A stretch of DNA of 43,667 nucleotides from Pseudomonadota bacterium. Its GTDB lineage: Bacteria > Pseudomonadota > Gammaproteobacteria > Steroidobacterales > Steroidobacteraceae. The position numbers were made by a program, and so were the translations under genes. The number at the start of each line of letters is the position of its first letter. Within the stretch, counting starts at the first letter, position 1. This document shows, piece after piece, positions 24,715 through 32,213 of this stretch. The notes under the pieces were generated by a model. The model saw only the letters and a list, made by a program, of their open reading frames with translations. It was not told the DNA's origin and ran no database searches. The stretch is taken from positions 1 through 43,667 of the forward strand of contig JAEYUC010000083.1 of NCBI GenBank assembly GCA_023433705.1. The letters run 5' to 3'.

Positions 24715-27129
24715 ATGGCCAACGACGACGTCTACGACTCAAGCAAAATCAAGGTCTTAAAGGGTCTTGATGCGGTGCGCAAAAGACCCGGCATGTACAT
24801 CGGTGACACCGATGACGGAACGGGCCTTCACCACATGGTTTTCGAGGTTGTGGATAACGCCATCGACGAGGCGTTGGCCGGCTATTGCGATCGCATCGTC
24901 GTCACGATCCATGCGGACGAGTCGGTAACCGTTTCGGACAACGGCCGCGGCATCCCGACCGACATCCACCCCGAGGAGGGCCGCTCCGCGGCCGAAGTTG
25001 TCATGACCGTCCTCCACGCGGGCGGCAAGTTCGACGACAGCTCGTACAAGGTCTCCGGCGGTCTGCACGGCGTCGGCGTCTCCGTGGTCAACGCGCTGTC
25101 GGACAACCTCTGGCTGACGATCAACCAGGACGGCAAGACCCACAAGATGGAGTTCCGCCTGGGCAATCCCGTCGCGCCACTCGCGATCACGGGTGAAACG
25201 ACGGACCGCGGCACGACGGTGCGCTTCAAGCCCAGTCCCACGATCTTCAGCAACATCACCTTCGACTACGAAATTTTGGCGAAGCGGCTGCGCGAGCTGT
25301 CCTTCCTGAACTCGGGCGTGCGCATCGAGCTCATCGACGAGCGCGAGGCCAAGTCCGACGTGTTCGAACACGCCGGCGGACTCCAGGAGTTCGTGAAGCA
25401 CCTGAACCGTTCGCGCACCGGGATTCATCCCTCGGTGTTCTGGTTCCGTACGCAGGAAGGCCCGATCGGCGTCGAAGTCGCCATGCAGTGGAACGATTCG
25501 TACACCGAATCGATGTTCTGCTACACGAACAACATTCCGCAGAAGGATGGCGGCACCCATCTCGCCGGCTTCCGCGCGGCGCTCACGCGCACGCTGAACG
25601 ATTACATCGAAAAGGAGATGGCGACCAAGAAGGAGAAGATCCCGACCACGGGCGACGATTCGCGCGAAGGTCTGACCGCGATCCTCTCCGTCAAACTACC
25701 GGATCCGAAATTCTCCTCGCAGACCAAGGACAAGCTGGTCTCGTCGGAAGTGAAGGGTGTCGTCGAGACCGCGGTGGGCGCGAAGCTCGCCGAGTTCCTG
25801 CTCGAGCATCCGAACGAAGCGAAGGCCATCGTCGGCAAGATCATCGAGGCCGCGCGTGCGCGCGAGGCCGCGCGCAAGGCGCGCGAGATGACGCGCCGCA
25901 AGGGCGCGCTCGACATCGCGGGCCTGCCCGGAAAACTCGCCGACTGCCAGGAGAAAGATCCGGCACTCTGCGAAATCTTCATCGTCGAGGGTGACTCGGC
26001 CGGCGGCTCCGCGAAGCAGGGCCGCGACCGGCGCACGCAGGCGATCCTGCCGCTCAAGGGCAAGATCCTGAACGTCGAGAAGGCGCGCTTCGACAAGATG
26101 CTGTCGTCGGCGGAAGTCGGCACGCTGATTACCGCGCTCGGCTGCGGCATCGGGAAGGACGACTTCGACATCACGAAGCTGCGGTATCACCGCATCATCA
26201 TCATGACCGACGCGGACGTCGACGGATCGCACATCCGCACCTTGCTGTTGACGTTCTTCTATCGCCAGATTCCCGATCTCATCAAGAACGGGCACGTCTA
26301 TATCGCGCAGCCGCCGCTGTACAAGGTGAAGCGCGGCAAGCAGGAGATCTACGTCAAGGACGATGCGGAGCTCAACCGCATGTTGCTCGCATCCGCACTC
26401 GACGATGCGTCACTGCATGTGAATGCGAATGCGCCGGCTCTGGCCGGCCAGGGTCTCGAGACGCTCGCGCGGCAATACATGGAAGTGCAGGGGATCATCC
26501 GCCGCTGGGCGCGCCGCTACGACGAGCGCCTGCTCGAGCAATTGATCTACATGCCCGCAGTCACGGCCGCGGAGTTCGATCGCGCGGACTGGATGCGCGG
26601 CTGGGCGAAGGAGTTGGCCGAGCACCTGAACACGCTCTCCGATAGCCCGCGCAGCTATCACGTCGATTATCAGATCGCGGCTAACCATCCCGCCCGTGTA
26701 ACAGTCTGCAAGACAGAGCACGGTTCTGTAACAGAAAAGTACCTGCCGAAGGAATTCTTCGAGTCCGCGGAATACCTGCGCATCGTCGAACTCGGCAAGA
26801 CCCTGGCCGGCATGATCGGCGAGGGCGCGTACATCCAGCGCGGCGAAGCACGCGAAGACGTCGGCTCGTTCAAGCAGGCCATGACGTGGCTGCTCGAGCA
26901 GGCACGCAAGGGCCAGTCGATCCAGCGTTACAAGGGCCTCGGCGAGATGAATCCCGAGCAGCTCTGGGACACGACCATCAATCCCGAAACGCGCCGGCTC
27001 ATGCAGGTGCGCATCGAGGACATCCTGGCCTCGGACGAGATCTTCACGACGCTGATGGGTGATCAGGTCGAGCCGCGCCGCGAGTTCATCGAGAAGAACG
27101 CGCTGGCGGTGTCGAACCTGGACGTCTGA
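24715..27129 (+). CDS. gyrB: DNA gyrase subunit B
   Basis: The 804-residue ATPase subunit of DNA gyrase, which with GyrA introduces negative supercoils. Visible features are the GHKL ATPase (EVVDNAIDEALAG, SDNGRGIPTD, GGLHGVGVSVVNALS), the transducer, and the TOPRIM metal-binding region with EGDSAGGSAKQGRDR and MTDADVDGSHIRTLLL. It ends with the conserved C-terminal RYKGLGEMNPEQLWDTTI and ENALAVSNLDV. The length equals that of E. coli GyrB, including the gammaproteobacterial insert in the C-terminal half. Its likely promoter lies at the end of recF, next to a parS site. Confidence 0.99.
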   Translation: MANDDVYDSSKIKVLKGLDAVRKRPGMYIGDTDDGTGLHHMVFEVVDNAIDEALAGYCDRIVVTIHADESVTVSDNGRGIPTDIHPEEGRSAAEVVMTVLHAGGKFDDSSYKVSGGLHGVGVSVVNALSDNLWLTINQDGKTHKMEFRLGNPVAPLAITGETTDRGTTVRFKPSPTIFSNITFDYEILAKRLRELSFLNSGVRIELIDEREAKSDVFEHAGGLQEFVKHLNRSRTGIHPSVFWFRTQEGPIGVEVAMQWNDSYTESMFCYTNNIPQKDGGTHLAGFRAALTRTLNDYIEKEMATKKEKIPTTGDDSREGLTAILSVKLPDPKFSSQTKDKLVSSEVKGVVETAVGAKLAEFLLEHPNEAKAIVGKIIEAARAREAARKAREMTRRKGALDIAGLPGKLADCQEKDPALCEIFIVEGDSAGGSAKQGRDRRTQAILPLKGKILNVEKARFDKMLSSAEVGTLITALGCGIGKDDFDITKLRYHRIIIMTDADVDGSHIRTLLLTFFYRQIPDLIKNGHVYIAQPPLYKVKRGKQEIYVKDDAELNRMLLASALDDASLHVNANAPALAGQGLETLARQYMEVQGIIRRWARRYDERLLEQLIYMPAVTAAEFDRADWMRGWAKELAEHLNTLSDSPRSYHVDYQIAANHPARVTVCKTEHGSVTEKYLPKEFFESAEYLRIVELGKTLAGMIGEGAYIQRGEAREDVGSFKQAMTWLLEQARKGQSIQRYKGLGEMNPEQLWDTTINPETRRLMQVRIEDILASDEIFTTLMGDQVEPRREFIEKNALAVSNLDV

Positions 27130-27181
27130 GTTTCCGATTCTCTGCGAAAGTAGTTAGATAGCGGACGCGCGCGAGGTTCGA

Positions 27182-28594
27182 GTGCGGATACGCGACGGGC
27201 TCCGGAAAGAGATTTCCGGGAAGACTGCGTGGATGCCCGTTTACGGGCTGCTATTTGGCGGCTTGGCACTGCTTGTGCTAGGTCTGATTCCGCTCTTTGG
27301 CATGATGGCCTTCCTGTTTTGGCCCTCGCTCATCGTTGCCTTGTTGAGCATCGTTCCAGCGTCCTTGGTCGCGTGCTCCAAGAGACTTACTTTCGCGAGT
27401 TACCTCCTGACGGCGCTGATCGCCTTCGGAACTCTCACTCTCGCAGGTCTGTTCCTCAGACAGCAAAGCGCAGAACGGGGAAGTCACGGTGTACACGAGC
27501 AAGCCACGATCCACCGACAACTTCAGGCCAGACTGCGCGAACCGGTGCTCCTCGACTCACGCAATGAAATCAGATACGACCGGGCGCTGTTCGAGTCGAC
27601 AGGACCATGGTGCCGCGACCCGTGCATCATCGTTGAAAGGATCGATTGGTATCGGAGGATCGAATGGGAGACACCCAAGGAGATCCTCGAGCAACTGGGT
27701 GTCAAGACCGGAGCATTTCAGGATGCACGGATAACCGTAGTCATCAAAATTGAGGACTTGGCAAATCGAACGCGGATCGACATCGATGTTCGCGAATCCG
27801 GGAATACCACCGCTACGTTGCGCGCGGTAGTGCCGAGCCCGAAGCGCGAGCTGTCTTCGCCAGTTCCGCGCTGGTTGCATTTCGCGCTGGAAGAAAATCC
27901 ACTGGTTCGCGCCTTGAGTCCCCCGCGGAAATACGTCGAGTACGCGTTCATCAAACGATTTCTCGAGGCATCACTATCGATGGAGCCGGAACGACCAAGG
28001 CAGTTGTTTGAATTGCAGGCAAGGGTCATCTCCCATCGAACGTTCAACCCTCCCAAGCGAATTGACGATACGGACCCGTCGATCATCGCGCGCGGCCACC
28101 AGCAAAATGATCCGCGCTGTGAGGGAGTGCTGTCGATCGAGCAGCGACCGGGGATCTCGGACTACTACGTGACCTTCATTCACAGCGACCTGCCGGCGCC
28201 CCAGATGAGATTTATCGATGGAATTTCGCCCGTGTGCACCGGGAACGCCGTCTACCGTCGAATTCCCAATTTGCCGAAAGGGGCTCGAAGGACGCGCCCC
28301 GACGTCATCTTCGAGCGATATGATCTGTCGGGTAGGTACACGGGTGATCTTTATATTCCGCTGCCGAAAGAATCGACCGGCGAGCATACGTGGGTCGCTC
28401 CGGCTTCGATCATCGATGTCGACGGGCGCATCCGATTCCTGATCTCGAAGATGCGACATGAATTGGCGACGGAACCCAATGGCACGCCGCTGCTGAAGTC
28501 AGACGGCCGCATGATCCAATACGCCGTCCTCGAGGGCGAAACAGAATTCGAAGCCACGCTTCCGGATGCCCTCGGGGCTCCGCCAAGCAAGTGA
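27182..28594 (+). CDS. Unrecognised membrane protein downstream of gyrB
   Basis: A 470-residue protein I do not recognise. The first 95 residues hold three hydrophobic helices (around 17-40, 42-65 and 72-94). The remaining 375 residues are soluble, with the likely extracytoplasmic or cytoplasmic side undecided. Four cysteines occur in the soluble part, including a close pair in GPWCRDPCIIVERIDW, which may form a disulfide if periplasmic. No catalytic motif is visible. The gene is visibly less GC-biased than its neighbours, with more A/T-ending codons, which suggests later acquisition. GTG start without a strong ribosome binding site, 52 bases after gyrB. Confidence 0.7.
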   Translation: MRIRDGLRKEISGKTAWMPVYGLLFGGLALLVLGLIPLFGMMAFLFWPSLIVALLSIVPASLVACSKRLTFASYLLTALIAFGTLTLAGLFLRQQSAERGSHGVHEQATIHRQLQARLREPVLLDSRNEIRYDRALFESTGPWCRDPCIIVERIDWYRRIEWETPKEILEQLGVKTGAFQDARITVVIKIEDLANRTRIDIDVRESGNTTATLRAVVPSPKRELSSPVPRWLHFALEENPLVRALSPPRKYVEYAFIKRFLEASLSMEPERPRQLFELQARVISHRTFNPPKRIDDTDPSIIARGHQQNDPRCEGVLSIEQRPGISDYYVTFIHSDLPAPQMRFIDGISPVCTGNAVYRRIPNLPKGARRTRPDVIFERYDLSGRYTGDLYIPLPKESTGEHTWVAPASIIDVDGRIRFLISKMRHELATEPNGTPLLKSDGRMIQYAVLEGETEFEATLPDALGAPPSK

Positions 28595-28759
28595 CCCGGG
28601 AAAGCCGAAGAGGAGTGTCTGCAATGGGTCATCTTCGACGGCTATCGAGCACCTGACGACGCCTCCCGATCCGCACCGACAGGGAATCGCGCGGAATCGG
28701 CGCGCACCCGGCGCACTGACGGACAGATGATGGTGCCTCGATTTCGCACAATGGGGCGC

Positions 28760-28891
28760 ATGAAACCACTGCTTCGCAGTCTGCTCATCGCGGCCGCACC
28801 GCTGCTGTTGCGAAAACTCCTCCGGCGTCTGAACCATCGGCAGAGTGTATCGGCAAGCCGACGCATGCCGCTGCCCGGACGATTCCGATGA
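28760..28891 (+). CDS. Short amphipathic peptide coupled to the DUF3597 gene
   Basis: A 43-residue reading frame that begins MKPLLRSLLIAAAPLLLRKL and continues with an Arg-rich tail ending in PLPGRFR. The N-terminal half is a hydrophobic/basic helix that could sit on or in the membrane. Its TGA overlaps the ATG of the next gene (ATGA, 28888-28891), which argues for translation of both from one message. GGGG at 28753-28756 may be its ribosome binding site; an in-frame ATG at 28751 would add three residues. It is short and unrecognised, so it could be a leader peptide controlling the next gene instead of a functional protein. Confidence 0.45.
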   Translation: MKPLLRSLLIAAAPLLLRKLLRRLNHRQSVSASRRMPLPGRFR

Positions 28892-29316
28892 GCCTGTTCG
28901 ATCGCTTCAAGGAGTCGATCTTCCGCGGCAAACACGAGTCTCGCCCGCTCGCGCCCAATCCTCAGGCTCCCACCGCGAAGCCAGCGCCCGCGGCGCCGGC
29001 GGCGGCATCTCCCGGAATCGCTGCCAGCCCCGCGGACGCTGCCTGGGAGCCACGCGAAGAAGTCGACGTCGAAGCGGTTCTCACGAATCTGTCGAGCAAG
29101 AACCCGCAGAAGCTCAACTGGAAAACGTCGATCGTGGATCTGATGAAGCTCCTCGACATCGATTCATCGCTCGCCAATCGCAAGGAACTCGCCACGGAAC
29201 TCGGCTATCCCGGCGACATGAATGACTCCGCCGCGATGAACGTGTGGTTGCATCGGCGGGTCATGCAGGAGCTGCAACGAAGCGGCGGAAAGGTACCGCC
29301 CTCTCTCATAACCTGA
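28888..29316 (+). CDS. DUF3597 family protein
   Basis: A 142-residue cytoplasmic protein. Residues 1-15 (MSLFDRFKESIF) form a short amphipathic start, residues 20-55 are a Pro/Ala-rich linker, and residues 60-142 are the DUF3597 domain, recognised from VDVEAVL, WKTSIVDLMKLLDIDSSL and KELATELGYPGDMNDSAAMN. The domain is small, helical and of unknown function; in some bacteria it carries a LysM-like or peptidoglycan context, not seen here. It overlaps the upstream short peptide by 4 bases and converges on the regulator gene with 22 bases between stops. Confidence 0.85.
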   Translation: MSLFDRFKESIFRGKHESRPLAPNPQAPTAKPAPAAPAAASPGIAASPADAAWEPREEVDVEAVLTNLSSKNPQKLNWKTSIVDLMKLLDIDSSLANRKELATELGYPGDMNDSAAMNVWLHRRVMQELQRSGGKVPPSLIT

Positions 29317-29338
29317 GTTCAGGCGCCATCGGCGCAAC

Positions 29339-29587
29339 TCACACCGATCCTTCGCGCCTCAGGGTCTCGGGTTCTCGCCGGCCCTCGCTCTCGAACGCCA
29401 GCAGATCGCCCGGCTGGCATTCCAGCACCTCGCACAATTTCTCGAGCGTGCTGAAACGGATCGCGCGAGCCCGGCCCGCGTTCAACACGGACAGATTCTG
29501 CGGCGTGATGCCGACGCGCTCGGCGACGGTATTCAATTGCAGCTTGCGCCTGGCAAGCATCACATCGAGATTCACGACGATAGGCAT
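29339..29587 (-). CDS. Cro/C1-type helix-turn-helix regulator
   Basis: An 82-residue DNA-binding protein of the XRE/YozG type. The helix-turn-helix is at residues 16-60 (TVAERVGITPQNLSVLNAGR, then FSTLEKLCEVLECQPGDLL). Such short regulators are commonly paired with DUF2975 membrane proteins, as here: the partner lies 6 bases upstream on the same transcript. The promoter of the unit contains a 9+4+9 palindrome between -35 and -10 that is a natural autoregulatory operator; that link is inference. A short charged tail follows the domain. Confidence 0.88.
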   Translation of the reverse strand: MPIVVNLDVMLARRKLQLNTVAERVGITPQNLSVLNAGRARAIRFSTLEKLCEVLECQPGDLLAFESEGRREPETLRREGSV

Positions 29588-29593
29588 ATGTAG

Positions 29594-30127
29594 CTAGACC
29601 ACCAAGTCCTGCTCGTCGCGCAGCTTGCGACCCTCGTCCATGATCCGGCTGGCGAACAGGAACAGGCAGGCGCCGACGACGGATCCACCGGGAAATGAGG
29701 GCATGATGCTCGTCCATTGGTCACGTGCGGCCGAAATCTCCGGCCATGCACCGATCAGTACGACCAGCCAGATCGCGAGACCAAACGCGAATGTCAGTCC
29801 GACCTGCCGGATATGCGCGACGCTTTGCGCCGTGAAGATCCTGCCCCTGGCATACAGGACCATCAGCCTGATGAAGTGATAGAGGACCTTCAGGGTCAGT
29901 GCGGCGCTCAGCAGCAGCTGCGTCAGCCACAAGCCGTGAATCTTGCCAGTGACGGCTGCGCCCTCGAACACGACGCCTGCCAGAGTTCTGCTGTCGGCAG
30001 GAAACGGGTGCAGGATCGCCGCGTACGTGCCCCACAGCGAAATGACCGACATGAAGATGAAGAAGATCAGCAGCGCTCGGCTCGCGCGCTGGATTGTGTT
30101 CATTCGATCGGCAGTCATCGCGAGCAT
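29594..30127 (-). CDS. DUF2975 membrane protein
   Basis: A 177-residue inner-membrane protein with four predicted helices: ALLIFFIFMSVISLWGTY, LWLTQLLLSAALTLKVLY, VGLTFAFGLAIWLVVLIG and SVVGACLFLFASRIM. The segment LYARGRIFTAQSVAHIRQVG between helices two and three, and the terminal DEGRKLRDEQDLVV, are typical of DUF2975. The function is unknown; the family is almost always adjacent to a small Cro/C1-type regulator, probably as a sensory or anti-regulator partner. ATG at 30127 with GGAGG 8 bases upstream. First gene of a two-gene operon. Confidence 0.85.
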   Translation of the reverse strand: MLAMTADRMNTIQRASRALLIFFIFMSVISLWGTYAAILHPFPADSRTLAGVVFEGAAVTGKIHGLWLTQLLLSAALTLKVLYHFIRLMVLYARGRIFTAQSVAHIRQVGLTFAFGLAIWLVVLIGAWPEISAARDQWTSIMPSFPGGSVVGACLFLFASRIMDEGRKLRDEQDLVV

Positions 30128-30165
30128 CGTCGAATCCTCCCTGTACGTGAAGTCCGGGCGACAGT

Positions 30166-30195
30166 ATTAAACGATAAGGAGTTATCGTTTGTCAA
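30166..30195 (-). promoter_or_regulatory. Promoter with palindromic operator for the DUF2975-regulator operon
   Basis: On the minus strand, TTGACA (30195-30190) and TTTAAT (30171-30166) are separated by 18 bases. The spacer is almost entirely a perfect inverted repeat: arms AAACGATAA (30169-30177) and TTATCGTTT (30182-30190) with a 4-base centre. The palindrome touches both hexamers, so a bound dimer would block RNA polymerase. The small helix-turn-helix protein encoded in this operon is the obvious candidate repressor. Confidence 0.75.
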
Positions 30196-30304
30196 TACTT
30201 TCATACCGCAAAACAACACCTCAGCCCCAGTGTGGTCCTGGTGGTCGCGCCGGTTCGCGGAACGCTCCAACCCAATCAAACTACTTGCAGGGATCGAGAT
30301 TTGT

Positions 30305-30376
30305 CCGTTCGCGGGCTCGAGACGCGTCACTGGAGCCCGCGGGACGTTTGAACGCCACATGTTCGCCCGCGAACGG
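30305..30376. repeat. Competing inverted repeats between two minus-strand genes
   Basis: CCGTTCGCGGGC (30305-30316) pairs perfectly with GCCCGCGAACGG (30365-30376). The same left arm region CGCGGGCTC (30310-30318) also pairs perfectly with GAGCCCGCG (30333-30341). The two stems cannot form together. The sequence lies in the 250-base gap between the four-helix membrane gene and the DUF2975 promoter. A related GTTCGCGG occurs again at 30253. No U-run follows, so it is not a standard terminator. Confidence 0.6.
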
Positions 30377-30388
30377 CATCGCACCGGA

Positions 30389-30416
30389 GCGATGAATCGC
30401 GTGCGCGATCCATCGC
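30389..30416. repeat. 28-base hairpin downstream of the four-helix membrane gene
   Basis: GCGATG-A-ATCGC, a GTGC loop and GCGAT-C-CATCGC form an 11-bp stem with a single internal A-C mismatch. It starts 31 bases after the stop at 30447 of the minus-strand membrane gene. It may stabilise the 3' end or help termination; no U-run is present. Confidence 0.5.
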
Positions 30417-30446
30417 GTCCAGCTGCGTCCGCGCTTCGCCGACCGG

Positions 30447-31262
30447 TTACGGCGCGCGCCGTCGGTCCGCGCGTCCGACTACCGAGCGGCGTCCGACACC
30501 AGCCCCGGTGATCGCTGCCAGCAACGAAAGCACCAGCGCCCCGAAGGTGATCCAGGCGGTCGCGGTGGCTTCAGGTTTGGCTTCCGCGGCAACCTGCGAC
30601 AGGTTCTGCTGCGCTTGCGCGGTCAGCGCCGCGAGACTCCGGCGCATCTCGGCGGCGGCTTCGGCGGGATTGTTCCGCGCGGCTTCGACGCGCTGACTCA
30701 ACTCCTGCAGGGTCCGCGACGCTTCTTGCTGCGATGTGCCCGTGGCACCCGCGACCACGGCGGCGGTCTGCGGATCGCGCAGTCGTCCAAGCATCTCGTC
30801 AACATTGCCGGACGCGAGCGCGTCGACATTCAACATCCCCGAATTGCCCACCGCCTGCGCGGTGTTGCCAACCAGGTTGAACGCTCCATTCGCGACGAGG
30901 CCGATGCCACTCGCGGCGAGATAGAGGATGAGGATGAGGCTCAAGACCCACACGAGCACACCTTCGAACATCGCGGTCGTGCGTTCCCAGAGCATGCTGA
31001 GTCGCGTCGAAGCCCAACCCGCGAGAAACAGCGAGATCAGCAAGGTAAGCCCTGTCCACACCGCGGCGCCGATTCCGAGCGCCGAGCCGTCCGGGTTGCG
31101 AGGATCCGTCGCAGAGATCCCGATCGCGACGCCCAAGCTGGACAGCAACAGCAGCGCGCCGATGCCGGCAAGCACACCACCGAACACGCCACCCCAGGAA
31201 ATCTTCATTCCCTCGAATGGTGCGGGGGTCCTTTCAATGAGTATTTCAGTTTCGGTAGCCAT
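30447..31262 (-). CDS. Four-helix membrane protein of unknown function
   Basis: A 271-residue inner-membrane protein. Three hydrophobic helices lie in the first 125 residues (GGVFGGVLAGIGALLLLSSLG, AAVWTGLTLLISLFLAGWAS, VLVWVLSLILILYLAASGIG). Then comes a helical soluble segment rich in Ala/Gln/Glu (QEASRTLQELSQRVEAAR) and a last helix (WITFGALVLSLLAAITGAGVG) followed by a basic tail. The layout resembles a widespread group of proteobacterial proteins sometimes labelled PhnA-like, but I see no known catalytic motif. The start at 31262 has GGAG 7 bases upstream; a longer upstream frame is not coding-like. Confidence 0.75.
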   Translation of the reverse strand: MATETEILIERTPAPFEGMKISWGGVFGGVLAGIGALLLLSSLGVAIGISATDPRNPDGSALGIGAAVWTGLTLLISLFLAGWASTRLSMLWERTTAMFEGVLVWVLSLILILYLAASGIGLVANGAFNLVGNTAQAVGNSGMLNVDALASGNVDEMLGRLRDPQTAAVVAGATGTSQQEASRTLQELSQRVEAARNNPAEAAAEMRRSLAALTAQAQQNLSQVAAEAKPEATATAWITFGALVLSLLAAITGAGVGRRSVVGRADRRRAP

Positions 31263-31626
31263 GGAAGTTCTCCGCATGAACGAGAGCGGTCTCGAACTGT
31301 GCGCCGAGCTGGGCGGAATGAATGTCGAGCCGTTGGCCCCATTGGCGGTAGTCCCATCTCCGACCGGCTCCGAAGCCCAATACCGCGTCGGGTTCTGAGT
31401 CCTACAGGAATGAGCTACGTCGATGGCATGGCTGTGAATGAGTGTCTGCAAGGCCACAGGGTGCCCGTCACTGTGGCGCCCTCGCTTCACCGTGCTCTCC
31501 TCATACAGGCCCGTGGCCGTCGTCAAGGGCGCATCGATGCAAGGTTCCGGCGTCGCCCGCGCAAGCGAGCTGCTGGTGATCCTGCAGTTCGCGATCCTCG
31601 TCAGCCTCATCTTCGCGTAGCGAGAA
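31263..31626. other. Gene-poor stretch of 364 bases
   Basis: I find no convincing gene here. A plus-strand frame at 31438-31620 ends in a hydrophobic segment (SELLVILQFAILVSLIFA) but has no ribosome binding site and no recognisable start. The stretch probably contains the promoter of the minus-strand membrane gene and decayed sequence belonging to the broken kinase/FHA gene next to it. Confidence 0.4.
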
Positions 31627-32138
31627 CTACTCCGGCCCGCAATGCGTCTGTGTCGGCATTCCGCTCCCTGATTCGCGGTAGATAGCCAGCATCGTGCCGA
31701 AGCTGACCTGGCTGCCGTCGCGCAGCCGCACCGGTGTCGCCGCGATCCGCTGACCATCCGAGAACGTGCCGTTCTTGCTGCCGAGATCCTCGAGCATCGC
31801 TCCCGAGCTGCTCACCACGATGCGGGCATGCCACCGCGATACCGCGGGCTCGTCCAGGCGCACCTGCACGGCCGCATCGCGGCCCACGATGGCACCGCGA
31901 CGATCTCGTAGAGCGCGGCGATGTTGGGATGGCTCAGCGATGCCAGCACCTGTGTCTCGCGCTCGAAGCGCATGAGGCGCTCCGCATCGCCCAGAAAATT
32001 CTCCGGCAGCAGCTTCAGCGCGACATCGCGCCGCAGGCGCGAGTCGTGCGCGCGATATACCTCGCCCATGCCGCCCGCGCCGAGCAGTTCCAGCAATTCG
32101 AAGCGGTCGAGACGTGAACCGGGGGCAAACATCGACAA
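31627..32138 (-). pseudogene. Broken serine/threonine kinase-FHA gene (chimeric remnant)
   Basis: Two reading frames on the minus strand encode halves of signalling proteins. From 32138 a Hanks-type kinase N-lobe is intact: ELLGAGGMGEVYRA (glycine loop), VALKLLPE (ATP-binding lysine) and LASLSHPNIAALYEI. After about 31895 the sequence shifts frame and becomes an FHA domain: VGRDAAVQVRLDEPAVSRWH, then LEDLGSKNGTF, ending in the stop at 31627. The kinase catalytic loop (HRD), DFG segment and C-lobe are missing. The junction looks like a deletion that joined a kinase N-terminus to an FHA segment out of frame, either within one gene or between two neighbours. No active kinase can be made. Confidence 0.75.
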
Positions 32139-32213
32139 ACTTTTCCTCGAGGCGGCGGCGTACGGTGCCTGCCGGCTGATTATCCATCACCCGGGACCTG
32201 ACATACTCGCCCA

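Noticed and set aside
28624..28656. 10-codon frame after an AGAGGAG sequence, between the membrane gene and the short peptide
   Set aside because: It has a good ribosome binding site but is too short to call without conservation data.
31438..31620. 60-codon plus-strand frame with a hydrophobic end
   Set aside because: No ribosome binding site, no conserved-looking N-terminus, and low-quality composition; not supported as a gene.
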